Shown piece by piece: positions 18,742 through 28,156 of a DNA stretch of 64,000 nucleotides. The DNA is from Pseudonocardia thermophila. Its GTDB lineage: Bacteria; Actinomycetota; Actinomycetes; Mycobacteriales; Pseudonocardiaceae. The notes beneath the pieces were generated by a model. That model saw only the letters and a program-made list of their open reading frames with translations. It searched no databases and was not told where the DNA came from. A program made the position numbers and the translations under genes. Where the stretch lies: the NCBI RefSeq assembly GCF_900142365.1, contig NZ_FRAP01000016.1, positions 99,959 through 163,958 of the forward strand, in the 5' to 3' direction. The number at the start of each line of letters is the position of its first letter. Positions within the stretch are counted from its first letter, which is position 1.

Positions 18742-19010
18742 GGGCGCGGTCGAGGTCCTCTCTGCCTGTGGCCGCCAGGGTCGGTCGGCCTCCGTCGAAC
18801 ACTGCGATCCGTACTGCATCGTTCAAACGCTCCAACGGTGCAACGCCGCGCTGCGTCACCGCCTTCCCATCCTGCCGCGGTCACCCGGCGTCACAGGACG
18901 TACGACGTCCGCATCCGGTCGCGGACGCGCTCGGCCGGTCCGTCGACACCGCGGCACGCCGTGCGCTACGGTGCGCGATCCGGCTCCCCCACCGCTGCGC
19001 CGGGCCGGTG

Positions 19011-19038
19011 TTACAGCCGCGTGACCAGGACTTATAAC
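19011..19038 (+). promoter_or_regulatory. Probable housekeeping promoter for the greA leader
   Basis: TTACAG at 19011-19016 and TATAAC at 19033-19038 are separated by 16 bases. They lie about 220 bp before greA in the 514-bp gap between mca and greA. Transcription from here would produce a long leader containing the hairpin at 19120. The rest of this gap holds no convincing gene. Confidence 0.4.
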
Positions 19039-19119
19039 GGTAGGGGAACTCCACAGGGCAGTTGACCGTTCATCGCAAAAGCCGCGACGAGCGGGCCCCT
19101 CCGTGTTACGGTTGAGAAC

Positions 19120-19146
19120 ACACGATCCGCGAGCGGGTCGTGTTTT
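19120..19146 (+). terminator. Hairpin plus T-run in the greA leader
   Basis: ACACGATCC pairs with GGGTCGTGT (one mismatch) and is followed at once by TTTT, the form of an intrinsic terminator. No gene precedes it on this strand. It therefore lies inside the 5' leader of greA, about 110 bp before the start. A second small stem (CCCCGC/GCGGGG) follows near 19185-19201. Attenuation of greA is possible. Confidence 0.55.
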
Positions 19147-19255
19147 CCTTTACCGGGGGCCCTACGCCCCGTACCGGGACCACCTGTCGGTGGCCCCCGC
19201 TTGCGTGCGGGGTCGGCGGGTCGTGGCTCGGGACCATTGCTGAGGAGTGATGACC

Positions 19256-19747
19256 GTGACGGACACGCAGGTGAGCTGGCTGACCCAGGAGGCCTACGAC
19301 AGGCTGAAGGGTGAGCTCGACCGACTCATCGCGAACCGTCCCGTGATCGCTGCGGAGATCAACGCCCGCCGCGAGGAGGGTGACCTCAGGGAGAACGGCG
19401 GATACCACGCCGCCCGCGAGGAGCAGGGTCAGCAGGAGGCGCGCATCCGGCAGCTGCAGGAGCTGCTGCGCACCGCACAGGTCGGAACCCCTCCGGCCAG
19501 CTCGGACACAGCCTCGCCAGGCATGGTGCTCGAGCTGCGCTACGAGGACGACGACGAGACCGAGCAAGTGCTGCTCGGTTCCCGCGAAGAGGGCAGCAAG
19601 GACGACCTGGAGGTCGTCTCCCCCAACTCGCCGCTCGGTGCCGCGCTGCTGGGCGCCCGGGTGGGCGACACGCGCGAGTACTCGCTGCCGAACGGCGGCA
19701 CGATGAAGGTGACCCTGGTCTCGGCGAAGCCGTACGTCGCCGCCTGA
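19256..19747 (+). CDS. greA: Transcript cleavage factor GreA
   Basis: GreA rescues backtracked RNA polymerase by stimulating cleavage of the nascent RNA through its N-terminal coiled coil. The 163-residue product has the coiled-coil tip acidic residues in [20 protein letters not shown] and the C-terminal FKBP-like domain with [14 protein letters not shown]. The GTG at 19256 is preferred: it gives [15 protein letters not shown], the usual start in relatives, and GAGGAG lies eight bases upstream. An ATG six bases earlier sits too close to that site. Confidence 0.94.
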   Translation: MTDTQVSWLTQEAYDRLKGELDRLIANRPVIAAEINARREEGDLRENGGYHAAREEQGQQEARIRQLQELLRTAQVGTPPASSDTASPGMVLELRYEDDDETEQVLLGSREEGSKDDLEVVSPNSPLGAALLGARVGDTREYSLPNGGTMKVTLVSAKPYVAA

Positions 19748-19759
19748 GCCGCATCCCGG

Positions 19760-20995
19760 TCAGTCCGGCCATCCCTCGACGAGGTGGCCGGCGCTGCGCA
19801 GTGCCGTGACCACCTCGCCGGAGTGGCCGGGTCCGCGGGTCTCCAGGACGAGGTCGATGTCGACGTCGCCCAGCGGAAGCGCCCCGGAGAAGCGGCTGTG
19901 CGCCACGTCCACCACGTTGGCGCCCGCCCGTCCCACCAGGGCGAGCAGCTCGGCCAGCGCGCCGGGTCGGTCGCTCAGGCGCACCCGGAGGGTGAGGTAG
20001 CGGCCGGCGGCCGCCATGCCGTGCTGGAGGACGTGCCAGAGCACGAGCGGGTCGATGTTGCCACCCGACAACACGGCCACGACCGGGGTGGCGAAGCGGT
20101 CCGGTTCCTCCATCAGCGCGGCGACGGCGGCCGCCCCGGCCGGCTCGACGAGCAGTTTCGCGCGCTCGAGCAGCACCAGCAGCGCGCGCGAGAGCGCGTT
20201 GTCGTCGACCGTGACGATCTCGTCGACCAAGGCTGCGACCTGGGCGAACGTGAGCTCGCCCGGTCGGCCGACGGCGATGCCGTCCGCGATCGTGCGCATC
20301 GTCTCCAGCGCGACCGGCGACGCGGCGGCGATCGACGGCGGCCAGGCCGCGGCACCGGAGGCCTGCACCCCGACGACGCGCACGTCGGGGCGTTCGCCGC
20401 GCACCGCCGCGGCGATGCCGCCGAGCAGCCCGCCCCCACCGGTGCCGACCAGCACCGTGGCGACGTCGGGCACCTGCTCGAGGATCTCCAGCCCGACGGT
20501 GCCCTGCCCGGCCACGATGTCGGGATGGTCGAAGGGGTGGACGAACTCGGCACCGGTGCGCTCGGCGAACGCGATCGCGGCGGCGATGCTGTCGTCGATC
20601 GTGGAACCGTGCAGCTCGACGGTGGCGCCGTAGCCGCGGGTGGCGCCCACCTTCGGCAGCGCAGCGCCCTCCGGCATGTAGACGGTGGCGTGGATGCCGA
20701 GCATCGCCGCCGCCAGCGCCACGCCCTGCGCGTGGTTGCCGGCGCTCGCCGCCACGACGCCGCGGGCCCGCTGCTCGGGCGACAGCCGGGCGAGCCGGGT
20801 GTAGGCGCCGCGGATCTTGAACGATCCGGTGCGCTGCAGGTTCTCGCACTTGAGCCAGACCGGGCCGCCGGCGAGATCGGACAGGGCGCGGGAGCTCGCC
20901 ACCGGGGTCTCGGTGACCACCCCGCGCAGCAGCTCGCGGGCGGCGCGGACCCCGTCGATCCCGACGGGCGGAACGGTGGCGCCGGGGCTGTTCAC
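19760..20995 (-). CDS. ilvA: Threonine ammonia-lyase (with C-terminal ACT domain)
   Basis: This fold-type II PLP enzyme deaminates threonine to 2-oxobutanoate, for isoleucine synthesis or threonine breakdown. The 411 residues include the PLP lysine motif GSFKIRGAYTRL and the phosphate-binding glycine loop GTGGGGLLGG, then a single ACT domain of about 80 residues (RLSDRPGALAELLALVGRAGANVVDV). One short ACT domain is typical of the catabolic or actinobacterial form rather than the two-ACT biosynthetic enzyme. It starts with GTG. It converges with greA. Confidence 0.9.
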   Translation of the reverse strand: MNSPGATVPPVGIDGVRAARELLRGVVTETPVASSRALSDLAGGPVWLKCENLQRTGSFKIRGAYTRLARLSPEQRARGVVAASAGNHAQGVALAAAMLGIHATVYMPEGAALPKVGATRGYGATVELHGSTIDDSIAAAIAFAERTGAEFVHPFDHPDIVAGQGTVGLEILEQVPDVATVLVGTGGGGLLGGIAAAVRGERPDVRVVGVQASGAAAWPPSIAAASPVALETMRTIADGIAVGRPGELTFAQVAALVDEIVTVDDNALSRALLVLLERAKLLVEPAGAAAVAALMEEPDRFATPVVAVLSGGNIDPLVLWHVLQHGMAAAGRYLTLRVRLSDRPGALAELLALVGRAGANVVDVAHSRFSGALPLGDVDIDLVLETRGPGHSGEVVTALRSAGHLVEGWPD

Positions 20996-21092
20996 GCGCC
21001 GATCCTCGCACTGATCCGGCCCCGCGGGTCCGGCGGCGGCGCGGTGGGCCGCCCGGTAGCCTCGGACCCGTACGGGTCGGGGGGAGGTTCGC

Positions 21093-21329
21093 GTGGTTCG
21101 GTTGCGCAGCGTCGCACCGCTCGCGGGGGCGGTGGCGCTGATGGCGGGGGCGTTCGCGGCGGCAGCCGGCGCAGGCTGTGACGACCCGGGTCACCTCGAA
21201 CGCACCCCGGAGGGCTACGAGCTGGTCGGCGGCTGCATCGCGCCCGGCGACGTCGTCGTGCCCGCCACCGCGCCGACTGCGGAGCCGGCGGTTCCGCCGA
21301 CCGCTCCGGCGGGCGAGGCCCGCGGCTGA
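21093..21329 (+). CDS. Small secreted protein, unknown
   Basis: This 78-residue product has a clear signal peptide (VRLRSVAPLAGAVALMAGAFAA), then a mature part with two cysteines (GCDDPGH and GGCIAPG) and a Pro/Ala/Thr-rich tail. The cysteines could form a disulfide outside the cell. GGGGGAGG precedes the GTG start at 21093. I do not recognise the family. It lies between the divergent ilvA and the convergent metB. Confidence 0.6.
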   Translation: MVRLRSVAPLAGAVALMAGAFAAAAGAGCDDPGHLERTPEGYELVGGCIAPGDVVVPATAPTAEPAVPPTAPAGEARG

Positions 21330-21336
21330 TCCGCCG

Positions 21337-22479
21337 TCAGGCCTGGGCGAGCGCCGCGCGCAGGTCCTCGACCAGGTCCTCGACGTCCTCGATGCCCACG
21401 GACAGGCGCACGAGCGAGTCGGGCACCTCCAGCTCCGATCCCGCGACGGACATGTGGGTCATGGCAGCGGGCAGCTCGATCAGCGACTCCACGCCGCCGA
21501 GGGACTCGGCCAGGGTAAACAGCTCGGTGGCCGCGCACACCCGACGCGCCGCCTCCTGCCCGCCCTTGAGCGTGAACGACACCATCCCGCCGAAGCGGCG
21601 CATCTGCTTGGCGGCGATCTCGTGGCCGGGGTGGTCGGGCAGCCCCGGGTAGAGGACCCGCTCGACGGCCGGGTGCGCGGTGAGCATCTCGGCGATGCGC
21701 TCGGCGTTGTCGCAGTGCCGCTCCATGCGCACGGCCAGCGTCTTCACCCCGCGCAGGGTCAGCCACGCGTCGAACGGACCGGGCACCTGCCCCGTGGCGT
21801 TCTGCAGAAAAGCGATCTTCTCGGCGAGCGCGTCGTCGCTGGTGACGATCGCGCCGCCGACGACGTCCGAGTGGCCGCCGACGTACTTCGTGGTCGAGTG
21901 CAGCACCACGTCGGCGCCGAGCGCGAGCGGCTGCTGCAGGTAGGGCGAGGCGAACGTGTTGTCGACGACGAGCAGCGCCCCCGCGGTGTGCGCGACCTGG
22001 GCGATCACCGCGATGTCGGCGATGCCGAGCAGCGGGTTGGTCGGCGTCTCCGACCACACGAGCTTCGTCCGCGGGCTGAGCGCTGCCCGCAGCGCGGCGA
22101 CGTCACCGAGGTCGACCGGCGTGTAGGTGACCCCCCATCCGGCGAACACCTTGTCGATGAGCCGGAACGTGCCGCCGTACGCGTCGTGCGGGATGACGAC
22201 GTGGTCGCCCGGCGCGAGGATCGCGCGCAGCAGGACGTCGGAGGCGCCCATGCCGGACCCGAACGCGACCGCGTGCCGGCCCCCCTCCAGCGCCGCGAGG
22301 CACTCCTGCAGCGCGGTGCGGGTGGGGTTGGCGCTGCGGGAGTACTCGTAGCCGCCGCGCAGGCCTCCGACGCCGTCCTGCTTGAACGTGGACGACGGGT
22401 GGATCGGCATGGTGACCGCGCCGGTGACCGGATCGGGCTCCTGACCCGCGTGGATGGCGTTCGTGGAGAAGCCGGGCAT
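21337..22479 (-). CDS. metB: Cystathionine gamma-synthase / gamma-lyase family
   Basis: This 380-residue Cys/Met-metabolism PLP enzyme makes cystathionine from O-acyl-homoserine and cysteine, or splits it in reverse. The PLP lysine is in LHSTTKYVGGHSDVVGG, and SANPTRTALQECLAALEGG matches MetB of mycobacteria. The protein is annotated as synthase in close relatives, but actinobacterial MetB enzymes often also act as gamma-lyases. It lies 48 bp downstream of cbs on the same strand, so the pair covers both steps of reverse transsulfuration from homocysteine to cysteine. Confidence 0.9.
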   Translation of the reverse strand: MPGFSTNAIHAGQEPDPVTGAVTMPIHPSSTFKQDGVGGLRGGYEYSRSANPTRTALQECLAALEGGRHAVAFGSGMGASDVLLRAILAPGDHVVIPHDAYGGTFRLIDKVFAGWGVTYTPVDLGDVAALRAALSPRTKLVWSETPTNPLLGIADIAVIAQVAHTAGALLVVDNTFASPYLQQPLALGADVVLHSTTKYVGGHSDVVGGAIVTSDDALAEKIAFLQNATGQVPGPFDAWLTLRGVKTLAVRMERHCDNAERIAEMLTAHPAVERVLYPGLPDHPGHEIAAKQMRRFGGMVSFTLKGGQEAARRVCAATELFTLAESLGGVESLIELPAAMTHMSVAGSELEVPDSLVRLSVGIEDVEDLVEDLRAALAQA

Positions 22480-22527
22480 GCCGCGAGGCTACGCCGCCGC
22501 TCCGGACCCGACCGGGTGGGTACCCGG

Positions 22528-23907
22528 TCAGCTGCCCGAGCCGAGGAACGCCAGCACGTCCGAGCGGGTCACGACCCCGGCCGGCTTGCCGTCGACCAGC
22601 ACGAGCGCGGCGTCGGCCTTGGCGAACGCGGCCATCGCCGTCTCCAGCGGCTCACCCGCGCCGATCGTCGGCAGCGGCTCGGACATGTGCAGCTCCAACC
22701 GGTCGGACAGCTGCGCGCGACCGGTGAACAGCGCGTCGAGCAGATCGCGCTCGACGACCGCCCCGGCGACCTCGGCGGCCATGACCGGCGGTTCGGCCCG
22801 TACCACCGGCATCTGCGAAACGCCGAACTCGCGCAGGTACTGCACGGCGTCGGCGACGGTCTCGTTCGGGTGCGCGTGCACGAGCGCGGGGATCGAGCCG
22901 TCCTTGCGGCGCAGCACGTCGCCGACGGTGGCGCCCTCGGTGGGCGGCAGGAAACCGTAGCTGGCCATCCAGGCGTCGTTGAAGACCTTGCCGAGGTAGC
23001 CGCGGCCGCCGTCGGGCAGCAGCACGACGACCACCGCGTCGGCGGGCAGCTCGCGCGCCACCTCCAGCGCCGCCCACGCCGCCATGCCGCACGAGCCGCC
23101 GACGAGCAACGCCTCCTCCCGGGCCAGCCGGCGAGTCATGTGGAACGAGTCGGCGTCGGAGACCGCGATGATGCGGTCGCAGATGTCCCGGTCGTAGGTG
23201 GTGGGCCAGAAGTCCTCGCCCACGCCCTCGACGAGGTAGGGCCGGCCGGTGCCGCCCGAGTACACCGATCCCTCCGGGTCGGCGCCGACGACCTGCACCT
23301 TCCCGTTCGAGACCTCCTTGAGGTAGCGGCCGGTGCCGGTGATCGTGCCGCCGGTGCCGATGCCGGCCACGAAGTGCGTGATGCGCCCCTCGGTCTGCTC
23401 CCAGATCTCCGGCCCGGTGGTCAGGTAGTGCGATTCCGGGTTCTTCGGGTTGGCGTACTGGTTGGGCTTCCAGGCGCCCGGGATCTCGCTGACCAGCCGG
23501 TCGGAGACCGAGTAGTAGGAGTCGGGGTGGTCCGGCTCGACCGCGGTCGGGCACACCACCACCTCGGCGCCGTACGCGCGGAGCACGTTGCGCTTGTCCT
23601 CGCTGACCTTGTCCGGGCAGACGAACACGCACTTGTAGCCCTTGCGCTGCGCGATCATCGCCAAGCCGACGCCGGTGTTGCCGGAGGTCGGCTCGACGAT
23701 CGTGCCGCCGGGCCGCAACTCGCCCGAGGCCTCCGCGGCCTCGATCATCCGCAGGGCGATGCGGTCCTTCACGCTGCCGCCCGGGTTGAAGTACTCGACC
23801 TTCGCCAGTACAGGTGCGGAGATGCCCTCCGCAACCCGTCCGAGGCGGACGAGCGGCGTGTTGCCGACCAGATCGGCGACGTGCTCGACGTAGCGCATGT
23901 CCGTCAT
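22528..23907 (-). CDS. cbs: Cystathionine beta-synthase
   Basis: Cbs condenses homocysteine with serine. The 459 residues comprise a fold-type II PLP domain and a C-terminal Bateman module. The PLP domain has the lysine in NPGGSVKDRIALRMIE, the loop EPTSGNTGVGLAMIA and the phosphate loop GIGTGGTITGTGRYLKE. The Bateman module of two CBS motifs (about 330-459) usually binds adenosyl compounds. Sequence and layout match the mycobacterial enzyme. The start is ATG 23907 (MTDMRYV), with ATG 23898 as alternative. It is divergent from the sigma-factor gene. Confidence 0.93.
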   Translation of the reverse strand: MTDMRYVEHVADLVGNTPLVRLGRVAEGISAPVLAKVEYFNPGGSVKDRIALRMIEAAEASGELRPGGTIVEPTSGNTGVGLAMIAQRKGYKCVFVCPDKVSEDKRNVLRAYGAEVVVCPTAVEPDHPDSYYSVSDRLVSEIPGAWKPNQYANPKNPESHYLTTGPEIWEQTEGRITHFVAGIGTGGTITGTGRYLKEVSNGKVQVVGADPEGSVYSGGTGRPYLVEGVGEDFWPTTYDRDICDRIIAVSDADSFHMTRRLAREEALLVGGSCGMAAWAALEVARELPADAVVVVLLPDGGRGYLGKVFNDAWMASYGFLPPTEGATVGDVLRRKDGSIPALVHAHPNETVADAVQYLREFGVSQMPVVRAEPPVMAAEVAGAVVERDLLDALFTGRAQLSDRLELHMSEPLPTIGAGEPLETAMAAFAKADAALVLVDGKPAGVVTRSDVLAFLGSGS

Positions 23908-24052
23908 CGTCGCACCCGCTGAGCGCGCGGAGTCGACCGGAGCCGGATCTCCATCGCTTCGAGGGAGGGCACGAAACCCGGCGAACGGGTTAGGGTTCAT
24001 CCTTACACATCACCGCATTGGTCCACCTGGACCACCAGGACCGGGAGATCCG

Positions 24053-24673
24053 TTGACGGGCAGCGAGGCGGAGAGGGAAGGCGACGAACCATCGCGCGCC
24101 GCCCGCACGGCTGAGCTGAACCACGCGGCGGCCGCAGCCGCAGCGGGCGACCCGCGGGCGCGCGACGCGTTCCTCGAGATGATCCGCCAGCCGATCCTCC
24201 GGTACTGCCGCGCCCGGGTCGGCCCGTCCGTGCGCGTGCAGACCGGTGAGGACGTGGCCCAGGACGTGCTGATGGCCGTAGTCGAAGCGCTGCCGCGCTA
24301 CCGGCCGAGCGAGGTCCCGGCGATGGCGTTCATCTACGGCATCGCGCGCAACAAGGTCGCCGACTCGCTGCGCGCCTCGGGCCGCGACCGCTCGGATCCC
24401 ACCGACGTCCTGCCGGACAGCATCTCGACCGCGCCGGAGCCCGAGGAGAACGCGATGATCTCCGCGGACGCCCGGCAGCTGCGCAAGCTGCTCGACCAGC
24501 TCCCGCCCGCGCACCGCGAGGTGCTGGTGCTGCGGGTCGCCATGCAGTTCAGCGCGGAGGAGACCGCACGCGCCGTCGGCTCCACCCCGGGCGCGGTGCG
24601 GGTCACTCAGCACCGGGCGCTGGCGAAGCTGCGGGCCCTGCTGGCCGAGCAGATGGCCGATCAACCCAGGTGA
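24053..24673 (+). CDS. RNA polymerase sigma factor, SigD/ShbA-like
   Basis: This roughly 206-residue group-4-like sigma factor has region 2 (FLEMIRQPILRYCRARVG, then EDVAQDVLMAVVEALPRY and FIYGIARNKVADSLR) and region 4 (QLPPAHREVLVLRVAMQFS, then STPGAVRVTQHRALAKLR). This pattern matches SigD of mycobacteria and ShbA of Streptomyces; ShbA drives transcription of the principal sigma gene. The TTG at 24053 is chosen because GGGAG lies upstream at good spacing; longer in-frame extensions run into the cbs promoter. No anti-sigma gene is adjacent. Confidence 0.85.
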   Translation: MTGSEAEREGDEPSRAARTAELNHAAAAAAAGDPRARDAFLEMIRQPILRYCRARVGPSVRVQTGEDVAQDVLMAVVEALPRYRPSEVPAMAFIYGIARNKVADSLRASGRDRSDPTDVLPDSISTAPEPEENAMISADARQLRKLLDQLPPAHREVLVLRVAMQFSAEETARAVGSTPGAVRVTQHRALAKLRALLAEQMADQPR

Positions 24674-24816
24674 GCCACCGCCCCTGCTGACGGTGTCCTC
24701 GCCCGGCAGGGCGGCTTCGTCTCCGGCCACCCGGCGCTCCTCGGTGGCGGCCGGGGTAACGGTCACGGACGTAGCCTCGGCCGCCCGGCAGAACGTCCGT
24801 GAAGGAGAAGGAACCG

Positions 24817-26031
<1,215 letters not shown>

Positions 26032-26042
26032 CGCCGGACACG

Positions 26043-26083
26043 CGGAACGGCCCGCCCCTCGGAGTGAGGGACGGGCCGTTCCG
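26043..26083. terminator. Long hairpin between convergent genes
   Basis: CGGAACGGCCCG and CGGGCCGTTCCG form a perfect 12-bp stem, extended inward by CCCTC/GAGGG. It lies between the thiolase stop and the YccA-like stop. It probably ends both transcripts. Confidence 0.8.
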
Positions 26084-26095
26084 TGGCTCAGGAGG

Positions 26096-26893
26096 TCATT
26101 CGCCGCGCAGGTACGACAGCAGGCGCAGGATCTCCAGGTACAGCCAGACCAGCGTGACCATGAGCCCGAACGCGATGTACCAGGCGAACCGGGCCGGAGC
26201 ACCGGCGCGGATCGCGCGCTCGGCCTGGTCGAAGTCGAGCAGCAGGCTGAACGCGGCCACCCCGATGCACACCAGGCTGAACAGGTACGCCAGCGGCGAA
26301 CCGTCGCGCAGGCCGATGCCACCGGTCGTGAAGAAGCTGACCACCAGGTTCACCAGCATCAGCACGAAGACGCCGATCATGGCGCCCATCAGCCACTTGG
26401 TGAACCGCGGGGTCACCCGCACGGCACCGGTCTTGTAGATGACCAGCATGCCGATGAACACACCCACCGTGCCGACGACGGCCTGGAAGCCGATGCCCTC
26501 GAAGTTCGGCACCGACTCGAGCAGCCCGGTGATCCCGCCCAGGAACACGCCCTCTACGGCGGAGTAGAGCAGGACGAGCGGCGCCTTCGCCCAGTCCGGC
26601 TTGAAGGTGAGCACGAGGCCAAGCACCAGGCCGACGATCGCGGCCGGGAGCGCGAGCCCGTACATGCCGGACCAGATCGTCAGGATGCCCGCGACGATCG
26701 CCGTGCCGACCGCGACGGCGGTCTTCGTGACGACGTCGTCGATCGTCATCGGCCGCTCGGCGACTCCGGCGCGGCCCGGGTCGACGGTCGGACCGGACAT
26801 CTCGGCGTACGCGCCGGCGCTGCCGAACGTGGCGTAGCCGCCCTGCCCGGTACCGGGCAGGTTGCGGAACGCCGGGTTGCTGCTGGTGCGCAC
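26096..26893 (-). CDS. Bax inhibitor-1 / YccA-like membrane protein
   Basis: This 265-residue membrane protein has seven hydrophobic segments after a cytoplasmic N-terminus that starts VRTSSNPAFRNLPG, the usual actinobacterial form of this family. Family members include FtsH modulators (YccA) and pH-sensitive calcium channels (YetJ). A paired-Asp pH sensor may be present around LLDFDQAE near the C-terminus. GAGGAGG lies five bases upstream of the GTG at 26893, which decides the start over a longer ATG frame. Confidence 0.87.
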   Translation of the reverse strand: MRTSSNPAFRNLPGTGQGGYATFGSAGAYAEMSGPTVDPGRAGVAERPMTIDDVVTKTAVAVGTAIVAGILTIWSGMYGLALPAAIVGLVLGLVLTFKPDWAKAPLVLLYSAVEGVFLGGITGLLESVPNFEGIGFQAVVGTVGVFIGMLVIYKTGAVRVTPRFTKWLMGAMIGVFVLMLVNLVVSFFTTGGIGLRDGSPLAYLFSLVCIGVAAFSLLLDFDQAERAIRAGAPARFAWYIAFGLMVTLVWLYLEILRLLSYLRGE

Positions 26894-27008
26894 CTGGGCC
26901 TCCTCGGAGCGGGTGTGGACGCTTCCCATCGCGTACAACGTGCGGAACGGCCGAAGCGTTCCCGCACACGGTAAAGGTGAATTTACCCTGCGGTTCCGGG
27001 TGTGTGGA

Positions 27009-27434
27009 TCACCCTGCTGTAACGCTCCCCGGTGGATCCAGCGCGATTCCGGCCTGTTCGAGCGCGGCCTCGGTCTGCAGTCGGGCGAACGGGCGATCGG
27101 CCTCCTCCGCACAGGCGAGCGGTGTGTCCACTCCGACGATGCGGCACAGGTCGACCAGCACGTCGTCGTAGGCGGCGGCGAGCGCTCGGGCCCGCACGTG
27201 CGTGGTGGGTGAACCAGAGCGGATCTCGCGGCGCAGCCGGCGCACCGCCGCGACCACCTTCTCCAGCGGCGGCCCCTCGGGCTCCTGCCGCCGATGACGC
27301 CTGCGCTGCCACGCCTCGGCCGCGTCGAGGAGCACCGGACCGATCCGCAGTGCGAGCCACACCAGCAGGGCCGGGCACACCGCGATCACGGCGTACGTCA
27401 GCAGCCCCACGACGAGTGAAGGCCCACCTGACAT
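27009..27434 (-). CDS. Single-pass membrane protein, unknown
   Basis: This 141-residue protein has one N-terminal transmembrane segment (LLTYAVIAVCPALLVWLALR). A basic juxtamembrane stretch follows (WQRRRHRRQEPEG), then a cytoplasmic helical domain (EKVVAAVRRLRREIRSG, RALAAAYDDVLVDLCRIVG). This layout is common in actinobacterial hypothetical proteins. I cannot assign a function. It is in the same orientation as the TetR gene and the YccA-like gene, but with gaps of about 100 bp on each side. Confidence 0.65.
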   Translation of the reverse strand: MSGGPSLVVGLLTYAVIAVCPALLVWLALRIGPVLLDAAEAWQRRRHRRQEPEGPPLEKVVAAVRRLRREIRSGSPTTHVRARALAAAYDDVLVDLCRIVGVDTPLACAEEADRPFARLQTEAALEQAGIALDPPGSVTAG

Positions 27435-27533
27435 GCCCGGACACGGTACGCCGCGGACCGGCGCGCGGCGAGAGGCGGAAAGCACATGTGGGGTTGTCGT
27501 CAGCACGCCGCAGTGCCGCCGTCAGCACCACCG

Positions 27534-28103
27534 TCAGGACCGCGGGGCGAGGCCGTCGACGACGAGGGCGGCCAGCTCAGCGTAGGCAGCGGAGTCGTCC
27601 AGACCGGTCGCCCTGGCCACCTGGCGGCGCTGGATGCGCACCATCTCCGCGCTGAGCAGGTCACCGACGAACCCGACGTGCACCGGGCGGAACGCGCCGC
27701 TCTCCACCCCCTCGGCGACCAGCTGCTCGACGCGCCGGGCCGCGGCGGCGGTGTTGCGCTCGTAGATCTCGCGGGCGGCGGGTGAGGCGGCCACGTCGTC
27801 GAAGAACGCGGCCGAGGCGGGCTTGAGCTGCTCGGCCACCGCCTCCAGGTAGGCCACCAGACGAGCACGCGGGCCCTCGGCCTCGGCGAGGCGGGCCTCC
27901 ACCCGCTCGGTGGCGCGCCGGAAGAAGTGGACGACCACCGCGCGCACCAGCTCGTCCCGGGTGCCGGCGAGCGCGTACAACGTGCTCTTGGAGCAGCGCA
28001 GCCGCGCAGCCAGGGCGTCGATGGTCAGTGATGCGAAGCCGTCGGTGAGGAACAGCTCGACGAGCTGGTCGAACAGCTGAGCCTGCCGCACTGTACGACT
28101 CAC
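27534..28103 (-). CDS. TetR family transcriptional regulator
   Basis: This 189-residue regulator has an N-terminal helix-turn-helix (FASLTIDALAARLRCSKSTLYALAGTRDEL) and a helical ligand-binding domain. It is transcribed divergently from an acyl-CoA dehydrogenase gene, 53 bp away. A perfect palindrome lies directly in front of its start. The simplest reading is that it represses both itself and the dehydrogenase and is released by an acyl-CoA or related ligand. That role is inference from context. Confidence 0.9.
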   Translation of the reverse strand: MSRTVRQAQLFDQLVELFLTDGFASLTIDALAARLRCSKSTLYALAGTRDELVRAVVVHFFRRATERVEARLAEAEGPRARLVAYLEAVAEQLKPASAAFFDDVAASPAAREIYERNTAAAARRVEQLVAEGVESGAFRPVHVGFVGDLLSAEMVRIQRRQVARATGLDDSAAYAELAALVVDGLAPRS

Positions 28104-28104
28104 T

Positions 28105-28116
28105 GTACGATCGTAC
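28105..28116. promoter_or_regulatory. Candidate TetR operator palindrome
   Basis: GTACGATCGTAC is a perfect 12-bp palindrome starting two bases before the TetR start codon in the divergent spacer. A further CTGTACGA half-site copy is present at 28091. The position suits autorepression and control of the acyl-CoA dehydrogenase. Confidence 0.6.
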
Positions 28117-28156
28117 CGCCTTTCGTATCATCCGGTTTCGCACAACGGGGAGCGCC

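Noticed and set aside
21178..23922. A 914-codon plus-strand open frame opposite metB and cbs
   Set aside because: It is the complement of two clear PLP-enzyme genes; composition is typical of antisense frames in high-GC DNA.
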